Shown here in pieces: positions 56,945 through 64,000 of a DNA stretch of 64,000 bases. This DNA is from Phyllobacterium endophyticum (lineage in GTDB: Bacteria; Pseudomonadota; Alphaproteobacteria; Rhizobiales; Rhizobiaceae): NCBI RefSeq assembly GCF_003010935.1, contig NZ_PGGN01000002.1:124001-188000 (forward strand), given 5' to 3'. Positions within the stretch are counted from its first letter, which is position 1; each line of letters starts with the position of its first letter. The notes beneath the pieces were generated by a model, which saw only the letters and a program-made list of their open reading frames with translations, was not told the DNA's origin and did not search any database. Made by a program: the position numbers and the translations under genes.

Positions 56945-57115
56945 TGCGATGCTGCCGTTTCCTTCTAATCGTGCGAGTTGCACGTTTTCGGTAGCCGTTT
57001 CCTTCATTCTGCGCAATCTCGCGCTATATAAAGGAAGTTACCGGAAATTGTCATCTGCCCCTATGGTTGAGACTAATGTTGCGATAGTGATGGTTCGGAC
57101 AATGGAAATAGAATT

Positions 57116-57622
57116 GTGCTAATTGCCAAAGATCAGAAGATAGAGCCGCTCGCATTTCGCAATGCCATGAGTCATTTTGCAGAGGCGGTTCATATCCTTA
57201 CCACCGATGGTCCCGCAGGCCGCCGCGGCGTCACAATTTCGGCAGTATGTTCAGTTTCGGACAACCCGGCCACCATGCTCGTGTGCCTCAATCGCAACCA
57301 TGAGTTCAATCATCTGTTCATCGAAAACGGGGTTTTTGCTCTCAATACGCTATCTTTCCAGCAGCAGGCGCTTTCGGAGGCCTTTTCCGGCAAGGGAGAA
57401 CTGGCACAGGAGGACAGGTTTGCGCTTGGCGACTGGCATACACTACAAACCGGCGCCCCTGTGCTCACCAACGCGCTGGCCAGCTTCGATTGTCGCATCA
57501 TCGCATCACACGAGGTGGCTACGCACTACGTAATTTATGGCAAAGTGAGCGCTATAAACTTCGGTGATCGGGGCCGCTCATTGATCTACCTCAACCGCTC
57601 CTATCATGGTGCAGGGGATTAG
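57116..57622 (+). CDS. Flavin reductase domain protein (HpaC/RutF-like)
   Basis: A 168-residue FMN-binding split-barrel flavin reductase. Family blocks are AFRNAMSHFAEAVHILTT, GRRGVTISAVCSVSDNPATMLVCLNR (the flavin-contact TxSA motif), FALNTLS and SFDCRIIASHEVATHYVIYGKV. The start is GTG 57116 with GGAA upstream. The gene ends 16 bases before the MoxR gene, so it is likely the first gene of the maturation cluster. Such reductases normally feed FMNH2 to a monooxygenase, none of which is adjacent. Confidence 0.9.
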   Translation: MLIAKDQKIEPLAFRNAMSHFAEAVHILTTDGPAGRRGVTISAVCSVSDNPATMLVCLNRNHEFNHLFIENGVFALNTLSFQQQALSEAFSGKGELAQEDRFALGDWHTLQTGAPVLTNALASFDCRIIASHEVATHYVIYGKVSAINFGDRGRSLIYLNRSYHGAGD

Positions 57623-57638
57623 CCCAACGGGAGACAGC

Positions 57639-58550
57639 ATGGCCGAAGTGCCGCAATCGATCGAAGAAACCCTGGCCTTGCTCGAAGCGGGGGATTACGT
57701 CGCGGATCGGGCGCTGGCGACGGTCCTTTTTCTCAGTTTGCGAATGAAGAAACCGCTGTTTCTGGAAGGCGAGGCGGGTGTCGGCAAGACCGAAATCGCA
57801 AAAGTCCTTGCGGCAACGCTGGATCGGCCGATGATACGCTTGCAATGCTACGAGGGGCTCGACGTTTCCTCGGCCGTCTACGAATGGAACTATGCAGCGC
57901 AGATGATCGAGATACGTCTGGACGAGGCGAGCGGCAAGGTTGATAAAAAAGCCATCGAACGCAATGTTTTTTCGGAGAAATTTCTTATTCGCAGGCCTGT
58001 CTTGCAAGCGTTGTCGGGCACGCAAGGCAAAGCACCGGTATTTCTGATCGATGAACTCGACCGGACCGATGAAGCCTTCGAGGCGTTCCTGCTTGAAGTT
58101 CTGTCAGATTATCAGGTGACGATCCCGGAACTTGGCACTATTCGAGCGGCCGAACCGCCCGTTGTTATCATAACGGCTAATCGTACGCGTGAGATTCACG
58201 ACGCTTTGAAGCGCCGGTGTCTCTACCACTGGGTGGACTACCCCTCTGCTGAGCGGGAGCTTGAGATCGTCCGCCGCAAAGTTCCGGCAGCCAATGAAAG
58301 GCTATCGGACGAAATCGTCCGATATGTGCAGAAATTGCGGGATATGGATCTGTTCAAGCTGCCGGGAGTGGCTGAAACGATAGATTGGGCCGCAGCTTTG
58401 ACCGAGATGGACAAGCTGGCGCTCGATCCGGAGACGGTTTCCGATACGATCGGCGTTCTGCTCAAATATCAGGACGACATCGCCAGGATTTCCAGCGGGG
58501 AAGGGCGGCGTATACTTGATGAAGTCAAGTCGGAACTGAATATGGCGTGA
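57639..58550 (+). CDS. MoxR-family AAA+ ATPase (CoxD-like)
   Basis: A 303-residue MoxR-type AAA+ ATPase. Walker A is FLEGEAGVGKTEIAK, Walker B is VFLIDELDRTDEAFEAFLLEVLSDY, sensor 1 is VVIITANRTREIHDALKRR and the final helical lid follows. CoxD in Oligotropha unfolds and activates CO dehydrogenase by helping build its CuSMo cluster. Here it sits next to a CoxE-type VWA gene, which supports a cofactor-insertase role. ATG 57639 with GGGAG upstream. Confidence 0.92.
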   Translation: MAEVPQSIEETLALLEAGDYVADRALATVLFLSLRMKKPLFLEGEAGVGKTEIAKVLAATLDRPMIRLQCYEGLDVSSAVYEWNYAAQMIEIRLDEASGKVDKKAIERNVFSEKFLIRRPVLQALSGTQGKAPVFLIDELDRTDEAFEAFLLEVLSDYQVTIPELGTIRAAEPPVVIITANRTREIHDALKRRCLYHWVDYPSAERELEIVRRKVPAANERLSDEIVRYVQKLRDMDLFKLPGVAETIDWAAALTEMDKLALDPETVSDTIGVLLKYQDDIARISSGEGRRILDEVKSELNMA

Positions 58551-58551
58551 G

Positions 58552-59781
58552 ATGGAAACGTTTGCCTCATCACACGAAATCGCCCGAACGGAAAGCCGCC
58601 TCGCCGACAATATCGTCTACTTTGCCCGGACTTTGCGCAAGGCGGGTTTGCGGGTTGGCCCCTCTTCTGTCCGCGACGCGATCGAGGCGGTTTTGGCAGG
58701 CGGTATCGGCTCCCGCGACGACTTCTATTGGACCCTGCACAGCGTTCTGGTCAACCGCCACGAGGACCATGCGACGTTCGACGAGGCATTTCGGCTTTAC
58801 TGGCGCTCGCGCGAATTGATCGAGAGAATGCTCGCGATGTTTTCACCCGTTGCGATGGCTCGCGAACGATCGAAGCCGAAAGCTGCCGAAGCTCGCGTTG
58901 CCGAAGCTTTTTTGAAGAGTGGTTCCCAGAGTCGGCCAGGAGAACCACCGCCCGAGATCGACGTGGACGCACGTTTCACATTCTCCGGGCAGGAGGTTTT
59001 GCGAACGAAGGACTTCGCCCAGATGTCGGCCGAAGAATTGTTTCAGGCGCGCCGCGCGATGGATGGTCTGACCCTGCCCGTCGATGAGGTCCACACGAGG
59101 CGGTTTCGAAGCGATCCCAAGGGTGCTCGCATTGATCCAAGAGCGATGATGCGCGCAAGCTTGAGGACAGGAGGCGATCTCATCTTGCCGAAATTCCGCT
59201 TGCGGCGCGATGTTCACCCGCCACTGGTCGTGCTTGCTGATATTTCCGGATCCATGAGTCAATATACCCGGATTTTCCTGCACTTCATGCATTCGATGTC
59301 GAGACGCCACCGGGTCCATTGTTTCGTCTTTGGAACCCGCCTGAGTAATATCACCAGGTCGCTTCGTTATCGCGATCCAGACGATGCGATTGCCCGTTGC
59401 GCCGGTGCTGTCCGAGACTGGTCAGGTGGCACACGTATTGGCGAAACATTGCGAGAATTCAACCGAAACTGGTCTCGCCGTGTGCTTGGACAAGGAGCGG
59501 TGGTGCTGCTCATCACTGACGGACTCGAACGCGAGGACACGACGGGCCTTGAAGCGGAGATGGAGCGACTTTCAAAATCCTGCCGCCGGCTGATCTGGCT
59601 CAATCCTCTGCTCCGGTTCGAAGGATTTGAGCCGCGTGCTCGCGGCGTAAAGGCTATGCTACCCTACGTCGACGACTTCCGTCCGGTGCACAATATGGAT
59701 GCTCTGGAGGATCTATGCCTGGCGCTCGGCCGACCGCGAGTCAATGGCGACGATCCTAAGCGTTGGTTGCACCGATATTGA
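58552..59781 (+). CDS. VWA-domain CoxE-like protein
   Basis: A 409-residue protein of the CoxE family. The N-terminal half is helical; a C-terminal von Willebrand A domain spans about 215-395 with the MIDAS motif in VLADISGSMSQYTRIF and a distal GGTRIGETLREF. It starts 2 bases after the MoxR gene, and MoxR plus VWA pairs work as chaperone modules. In carboxydotrophs CoxD/CoxE mature the active site of CO dehydrogenase. No signal peptide; the protein is cytosolic. Confidence 0.92.
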   Translation: METFASSHEIARTESRLADNIVYFARTLRKAGLRVGPSSVRDAIEAVLAGGIGSRDDFYWTLHSVLVNRHEDHATFDEAFRLYWRSRELIERMLAMFSPVAMARERSKPKAAEARVAEAFLKSGSQSRPGEPPPEIDVDARFTFSGQEVLRTKDFAQMSAEELFQARRAMDGLTLPVDEVHTRRFRSDPKGARIDPRAMMRASLRTGGDLILPKFRLRRDVHPPLVVLADISGSMSQYTRIFLHFMHSMSRRHRVHCFVFGTRLSNITRSLRYRDPDDAIARCAGAVRDWSGGTRIGETLREFNRNWSRRVLGQGAVVLLITDGLEREDTTGLEAEMERLSKSCRRLIWLNPLLRFEGFEPRARGVKAMLPYVDDFRPVHNMDALEDLCLALGRPRVNGDDPKRWLHRY

Positions 59782-59802
59782 TGTTTCTGGTATTGTTACA
59801 CG

Positions 59803-60135
59803 ATGCAAAATCCAATTGAACGAATACAGGATCCGCTACTCGTTGCCGAAAGCTGGATGGCCGAAGGTCGCGATGTGGCGATTGCCACCGTCGTGGAAAC
59901 CTGGGGCTCCGCCCCGCGCCCGGTTGGTAGCCACCTTGTGATCGACGAGGCAGGTAATTTCGAGGGCTCGGTTTCGGGCGGATGCGTCGAAGGCTCTGTT
60001 ATTGCCGAAGCCCTGGATGTGATCAGCCACGGCTCGCCTCGCATGCTTGAGTTTGGTGTGGCCGACGAAACGGCCTGGCAGGTAGGTCTGTCCTGTGGCG
60101 GGCGTATCAAAGTCTATGTCGAACGGCTGGGCTGA
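59803..60135 (+). CDS. XdhC/CoxI N-terminal domain protein
   Basis: A 110-residue protein that corresponds to the N-terminal half of XdhC. Blocks are VVETWGSAPRPVGSHLVID, GSVSGGCVEGSVI (with the conserved Cys) and SCGGRIKVYVE. XdhC binds molybdenum cofactor and inserts it into xanthine dehydrogenase-family enzymes. Here the two XdhC domains are on two genes, 2 bases apart. The conserved Cys in GGCVEG is present. Confidence 0.9.
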   Translation: MQNPIERIQDPLLVAESWMAEGRDVAIATVVETWGSAPRPVGSHLVIDEAGNFEGSVSGGCVEGSVIAEALDVISHGSPRMLEFGVADETAWQVGLSCGGRIKVYVERLG

Positions 60136-60137
60136 AT

Positions 60138-60851
60138 ATGGATCCCTACAGTCTGAAGAAACTCAATAAGGAGCGGCAAGCGCGTCGGGCAGCCGTGCTC
60201 TTGACCGATATCGGAGACGGGCGGGATCGGGTCATCAAAGAGGGCGATCCCGTCGCCGGCGCCCTCGGCGAAGCGGTAAAACGGGCATTCTTGTCGGGAA
60301 AATCGACGATCATCGAAGTTGATGGCCGCTCGTTCTTTCTGAATGTGCACGTCCCGCCGCCGCGACTGGTGGTGATTGGCGCTGTGCACATCAGCCAGGC
60401 TCTTGCTCCGATGGCAAGGCTATCTGGATACGATGTGGAGATTATCGATCCGCGAACGGCGTTTGCCACACCGGGCCGATTCCCGGACGTCAAGCTCTTT
60501 GCGGAATGGCCGCAGGATGCACTCGAAAAGCGGCCGCTCGACCCCTATACGGCGGTTGCCGTCGTCACGCATGACCCGAAAATCGATGACCAGGCGCTCG
60601 AGCGCGCCCTGAAGGCTGGATGCTTCTATATCGGTGCGTTGGGTAGTCGCAAGACCCACGCAAAGCGCGTCGAGCGCCTTGCAGCGATGGGATTTGGTAC
60701 CGATGAGATCGCGCTGATCCATTCTCCAATCGGGCTCGATATCGGTGCAGCAAGTCCCGCCGAAATTGCCGTTGCGGTTATGGCTGACGTGATCAAGACA
60801 TTCCGCACAAGAGGTCTGCAAGCTACCCGGCACTTGGAAAAAACAGCATGA
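60138..60851 (+). CDS. XdhC C-terminal (Rossmann) domain protein
   Basis: A 237-residue protein with the C-terminal XdhC Rossmann domain: LVVIGAVHISQALAPMARLSGYDVEIIDPR, then VVTHDPKIDDQALERAL and IGALGSRKTHAKRVERL, ending in IHSPIGLDIGAASPAEIAVAVMADVI. It carries a short N-terminal extension with charged residues. It is split from its partner domain by a stop and a 2-base gap, and overlaps the next gene by 4 bases (ATGA). Confidence 0.9.
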   Translation: MDPYSLKKLNKERQARRAAVLLTDIGDGRDRVIKEGDPVAGALGEAVKRAFLSGKSTIIEVDGRSFFLNVHVPPPRLVVIGAVHISQALAPMARLSGYDVEIIDPRTAFATPGRFPDVKLFAEWPQDALEKRPLDPYTAVAVVTHDPKIDDQALERALKAGCFYIGALGSRKTHAKRVERLAAMGFGTDEIALIHSPIGLDIGAASPAEIAVAVMADVIKTFRTRGLQATRHLEKTA

Positions 60852-62467
60852 TTTTCGGTGAGGTCCCGCTTGAAGATGCGCTCGGGGCAATCCTTGCCCA
60901 TTCAACTCACGCGGGTGACCTGAAGCTGAAAAAGGGCCACGTGCTTACTGAAAACGATATCGAGCGATTGGGTGCAGCCGACGTAACGCACGTCATTGCG
61001 GCGCGCTTGCAAGAGTCCGATGTTGAAGAAAACGAAGCGGCTGCGCGATTAACTGCAGCATTGCGATGGTTCGGCGTGCGGGCAGGGCCGGCAATGACCG
61101 GCCGGGTCAACTGCTATGCCGAGACCGCTGGTCTTTTCACAGTCGACGCTGACTTGATCAATGCCATCAATGCGGTCGACCCCTCGGTGACGATCGCAAC
61201 ACTGAAAGCCTTCGACAGGGTTGCGCATCGGCAGATGGTTGCTACCATCAAGATCATCCCTTTCGCCGTTGCGTCGTCAGTAATTGACAGGATCACGGAA
61301 TTGGCGGCTGGTCGCACAGCATTCGAGGTTCACGGTTTTGCTGGCTCGCGCATCGGGTTGATCCAGACGACATTGCCGTCGGTCAAGACAAGTGTCCTCG
61401 ACAAGACGCGGCGCGTCATCGAAACGCGCATCGCGGCCAACCATGGTGTCATGACATCCGAACTGCGGCCGCCGCACGCCAGGAAGCCGCTTGCCGAAGC
61501 CATACGCGAATTGCAAAAGTCGAACGACTTCGTGGTCGTGTTCGGAGCCTCCGCGGTAGTTGATCAGGACGATATCGTACCCGCGGCAATCAAGGAGGCA
61601 GGCGGAGCGATCCATCACATCGGCATGCCTGTGGACCCAGGTAATCTGCTGATTCTTGGCGAACTTGACGGAAAACCGGTAGTTGGTGCTCCGGGATGCG
61701 CGAGGAGCCCCAAGGAGAACGGCTTCGATTGGGTGCTCGACCGGCTGATGACGAACTTGCCCGTAACGAGGGCAGACATAGTCGGCATGGGCGTCGGAGG
61801 TCTGTTGATGGAAATACCATCCCGTCCGCAGCCACGCGACCCACGCCCGGCCACTGCGCGTGCCAATGTTGCCATTGCGCTGCTCGCCGCCGGTCAATCG
61901 ACGCGTATGATGGGAGCGAACAAATTGCTTGCCACCTTCGATAATGTCCCGCTGATAAGGCGCTCGGCATTGACAGCAATCGAGGCGGGTGGGCGTCCCG
62001 TTATTGCCGTGCTCGGTCATATGGCCGAGCAATGCAGCGCGTCCCTGGACGGGCTCAATGTCGTGATCGCGCTAAACAAGCATTATGCCAGCGGGCTCGC
62101 ATCCTCGCTGCAGACAGCAATCAGCAACGTACCGGCGTCGGCTGCTGGTGTGATGATGCTCCTGGCCGACATGCCAGCACTCTCCGCCATTGACTTGCAG
62201 ATGATGATCAGGCGTTTTCAGGATTCCGGCGGTCAATCGGTTGTGAGGGCGACTTTCGAGGGCAAGCGTGGCAATCCCGTGATCCTGCCGAGAGTCATAT
62301 TCGACGAAGTGTTCACGCTGTCAGGCGATGTCGGTGCACGCCATTTGATCGAGAGCGGCGATATCCCGGTGATCGACGTGGAGCTTGGCGATGCGGCCGC
62401 GCTTGACGTCGATACGCCTGACATGCTGCATCGAGCCGGTGGCACAATCGCAGAGCCCATCCAATAG
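60848..62467 (+). CDS. MoeA-like / MocA-type nucleotidyltransferase fusion
   Basis: A 539-residue two-domain protein. Residues about 1-340 are a molybdopterin-binding MoeA/MogA-like domain (LKLKKGHVLTENDIERLG, HGFAGSRIG, VFGASAVVDQDDIVPAAI, GMGVGGLLMEIP). Residues about 345-535 are a MobA/MocA NTP-transferase (ALLAAGQSTRMMGANKLLATFDNVPLI, LLADMPALSA, KRGNPVILP). MocA makes molybdopterin cytosine dinucleotide, the cofactor of xanthine dehydrogenase/CO dehydrogenase-type enzymes. The fusion fits the MCD branch of the pathway. It overlaps the upstream XdhC gene by 4 bases. Confidence 0.9.
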   Translation: MIFGEVPLEDALGAILAHSTHAGDLKLKKGHVLTENDIERLGAADVTHVIAARLQESDVEENEAAARLTAALRWFGVRAGPAMTGRVNCYAETAGLFTVDADLINAINAVDPSVTIATLKAFDRVAHRQMVATIKIIPFAVASSVIDRITELAAGRTAFEVHGFAGSRIGLIQTTLPSVKTSVLDKTRRVIETRIAANHGVMTSELRPPHARKPLAEAIRELQKSNDFVVVFGASAVVDQDDIVPAAIKEAGGAIHHIGMPVDPGNLLILGELDGKPVVGAPGCARSPKENGFDWVLDRLMTNLPVTRADIVGMGVGGLLMEIPSRPQPRDPRPATARANVAIALLAAGQSTRMMGANKLLATFDNVPLIRRSALTAIEAGGRPVIAVLGHMAEQCSASLDGLNVVIALNKHYASGLASSLQTAISNVPASAAGVMMLLADMPALSAIDLQMMIRRFQDSGGQSVVRATFEGKRGNPVILPRVIFDEVFTLSGDVGARHLIESGDIPVIDVELGDAAALDVDTPDMLHRAGGTIAEPIQ

Positions 62468-62476
62468 GAACGTCGC

Positions 62477-63352
62477 TTGATCAGATCGTTTATCTTCGCA
62501 GTGCTGGCTCTCGCATTTCTCGGCGCACCCGCGTCAGCATTGCAGCTGGAACCTTACAAGGACGATCTCTTTGCTTATCCAGGGATCCTGAAGACTAGCG
62601 ACGGAGGTGATTACGTCGTCCTCGACTACAATGAGATGCGGGATATCAATGGTCGCGACCAAGTACCGGAACGGCGCGTCAAACAGAATTACATTTCGCT
62701 GCAGCCAAAACGTTCCCAGAAGGACCTTGTCGTCAGGACGGATGGAGGTTCGACAAAGCTGATTGCGGCTGGCAAACTATCGGGCGCCTCTGTGATCACA
62801 ATCTATCTGCACGGGCAAGGTGGCAATCGTCAGCAAGGCATGAACGATTTCACCTTCGGAGGTAACTTCAACCGCTTGAAAAATCTCATGGTTCGCAGTG
62901 GAGGGCTCTATATCACGCCAGAGTTCACTGACTTCGGCGACAAGGGTGAGAACGAAGTTGCGGGTGTGATAGATTATTTCAAGGCGCAGTCGCCGCAAGC
63001 CAAGCTGTTTGTTGCCTGTGGCTCGATGGGAGGAGCGCTGTGTTGGAAGCTGGCACAGGATGCCGAAACGTCGCGTAAAATCTCTGGCCTGATAATTCTC
63101 GGGTCCCTGTGGGACGAACACTTCATTGGATCTCCGACGTTCAAGCGCCGTGTACCGGTCTTTTTCGGCCATGGCAGCCGTGATCCGGTTTTTTCCGTCG
63201 ACAAACAGCATGCATTCTATGAAAATATCCGCACTTCAGCGCCGGGTTATCCGGTGCGGTTTCACCGCTTCGAGGGCGGCAATCATGGTACTCCGATCCG
63301 AATGACCGACTGGCGGGAAGTGCTGAACTGGATGCTGTCAGTCGCGCCCTGA
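62477..63352 (+). CDS. Exported alpha/beta hydrolase
   Basis: A 291-residue product read from TTG 62477, 9 bases after the MocA stop; ribosome binding site AGGA lies 7 bases upstream. The signal peptide is about 1-21 (cleavage at ASA). A hydrolase domain follows with nucleophile Ser183 in VACGSMGGALCW, Asp236 in GHGSRDPVF and His270 in GGNHGTP. The nucleophile elbow reads CGSMG, with Cys in place of the usual first Gly. The substrate is unknown, perhaps an ester or peptide in the periplasm. It may be cotranscribed with the maturation cluster. Confidence 0.85.
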   Translation: MIRSFIFAVLALAFLGAPASALQLEPYKDDLFAYPGILKTSDGGDYVVLDYNEMRDINGRDQVPERRVKQNYISLQPKRSQKDLVVRTDGGSTKLIAAGKLSGASVITIYLHGQGGNRQQGMNDFTFGGNFNRLKNLMVRSGGLYITPEFTDFGDKGENEVAGVIDYFKAQSPQAKLFVACGSMGGALCWKLAQDAETSRKISGLIILGSLWDEHFIGSPTFKRRVPVFFGHGSRDPVFSVDKQHAFYENIRTSAPGYPVRFHRFEGGNHGTPIRMTDWREVLNWMLSVAP

Positions 63353-63476
63353 CAGCTTGCTCGCACTTGTGGCAATAAAGTCCCATTGTGGCAGTTGTGC
63401 CACTAGACAAATGGTGAAAACCGAATAGTTTCCGGCCCATATCCCTTCATGCGATGAGAACTTTTCGGAGAGAACG

Positions 63477-63899
63477 ATGCGCTTGCCAATTCTAATGAGT
63501 CGGATTGCTCCCTTGGTAGTCCTTGTTCCGCTAGCCGCATGTTCTACGACCGGCGCGCCAAGCCTGATGCCGACCATGCCGACATTTGCGCCCATACGGC
63601 CTCCCGTGAACGCTGCCTTGGCGGAACCCTGCATTGCGGCCGCTTCCTCCAAATATTTCATGGGTGAAAGTAACATCAAGGCTGTGGATTCTGAGGCTGT
63701 TGGCGGCGGAATCAATCACGTTCGCCTCAAGGTCGACATCCGCGACGCTATGTGCACGGTCACCGACAAAGGAAAAGTCCGTTCGGTCGTCGATACGATG
63801 CCGAAAAGTGCGGACCAGCTTGCTGCCGAAGAGGCCGCGGCCAAAAAAGCCGCTGGCCAAACGGCACCCGCACCCAAGAAAGCCAAGAAAAGCAGCTGA
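63477..63899 (+). CDS. Putative lipoprotein with C-terminal Lys/Ala tail
   Basis: A 140-residue lipoprotein. The signal ends LAAC (Cys22). The mature part holds cysteines in LAEPCIAAASSKYFMGES and DAMCTVTDKGKVRSVV, and the tail is Ala/Lys-rich (KKAAGQTAPAPKKAKKSS). The middle (VRLKVDIRDAMCTVTDKGKV) resembles YgdR-like or other envelope stress lipoproteins only weakly. GGAG precedes ATG 63477. Function unknown. Confidence 0.8.
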   Translation: MRLPILMSRIAPLVVLVPLAACSTTGAPSLMPTMPTFAPIRPPVNAALAEPCIAAASSKYFMGESNIKAVDSEAVGGGINHVRLKVDIRDAMCTVTDKGKVRSVVDTMPKSADQLAAEEAAAKKAAGQTAPAPKKAKKSS

Positions 63900-63920
63900 T
63901 TGCACGACAGAGTTCATCCG

Positions 63921-63950
63921 AACGGCGCGATGAACATTGCGCCGTTTTTT
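63921..63950. terminator. Bidirectional Rho-independent terminator
   Basis: AACGGCGC (63921-63928) pairs with GCGCCGTT (63939-63946), followed by Ts on the plus strand. It sits between the lipoprotein stop and the end of a minus-strand frame at the window edge, so it can serve both. Confidence 0.8.
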
Positions 63951-64000
63951 ATGGCTGATCTGGTGGAACGAGTACTTTCAGTTCGCCGGCATGTATCGCA
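63949..64000 (-). CDS. Possible 3' end of a gene running in from the right edge
   Basis: One minus-strand frame is open from the window end to TAA 63951-63949 and reads GELKVLVPPDQP at its end. Its stop lies at the foot of the shared terminator, which fits a convergent gene. Only about 16 codons are visible, so the family cannot be named. Confidence 0.35.
   Translation of the reverse strand, partial: AIHAGELKVLVPPDQP

Noticed and set aside
61277-62032. Antisense frame in the MoeA/MocA fusion
   Set aside because: Shadow frame without motifs.
63949-64000. Naming the gene entering from the right edge
   Set aside because: Only about 16 C-terminal residues are visible, too few to assign a family.

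Overview
The window is a chromosomal segment of an alphaproteobacterium of the order Hyphomicrobiales (Rhizobiales), most like the Brucellaceae/Phyllobacteriaceae (Brucella/Ochrobactrum/Phyllobacterium-like). This is inferred from gene content (CckA, MbfA with an Irr-type ICE box, DUF1127, extensin-like protein, DUF2259, purL-bolA-grxD), from the GC-rich codon use, and from palindromic intergenic repeats of the type common in this order. No tRNA, rRNA, CRISPR array, integrase, transposase or phage gene was seen. Genes are densely packed on both strands and most look like core or stable accessory genes.

Layout. 0-8 kb: a FliO-like gene cut by the left edge, divergent from the cell-cycle kinase cckA; a vapBC toxin-antitoxin pair; cysK; a LysE-type exporter; the iron exporter mbfA behind a near-perfect ICE motif. 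7.3-13.2 kb: a minus-strand run encoding a TAXI-type TRAP transporter (binding protein, fused 4TM/12TM permease, DUF1850 partner) followed by NIPSNAP and ABM small dimeric alpha-beta barrel proteins, divergent from an ArsR-like regulator with two CxxC pairs; then an SDR whose catalytic lysine is missing. 13.4-27.9 kb: an OmpA lipoprotein, psuKG (pseudouridine catabolism), recA with an SOS-type promoter, an MFS transporter, alaS, a lipoprotein, a YciI protein, a PLP aminotransferase, icd, trmJ and murI. 28.1-33 kb: two tandem paralogous S10-type serine carboxypeptidase lipoproteins around a small exported protein with degenerate EF-hands. 33-50 kb: LLM oxidoreductase, NAD(P)-binding protein with a divergent frameshifted HxlR regulator, DUF3008, extensin-like protein, rpsD, glsA, ttcA, a Bcr-type MFS pump, grxD-bolA-purL, SDR, DUF1330, a MocR regulator divergent from a DUF1127 protein, a lipoprotein, a GST and an RBBP9-type hydrolase. 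50-57 kb: a VOC dioxygenase-like protein with a Tat-type leader, and a minus-strand run of substrate-binding protein, P1 peptidase, rpe, DUF2259 and purB. 57-64 kb: flavin reductase, MoxR ATPase, CoxE-type VWA protein, split XdhC pair and a fused MoeA-like/MocA protein, which form a molybdo-hydroxylase maturation cluster without its enzyme; then an alpha/beta hydrolase and a lipoprotein.

Most notable for follow-up: the CoxDE/XdhC/MocA maturation island with no structural molybdoenzyme in view; the duplicated S10 lipoprotein module, in which one copy has Asp after the catalytic Ser-Tyr; two copies of a multi-hairpin repeat whose interiors are inverted while their flanks keep the same orientation; a one-base frameshift in the HxlR regulator; and several well-defined candidate operators (ICE box of mbfA, vapBC palindrome, SOS box of recA, palindrome in front of the ArsR-like gene). 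Everything comes from reading the sequence; no database search was run.
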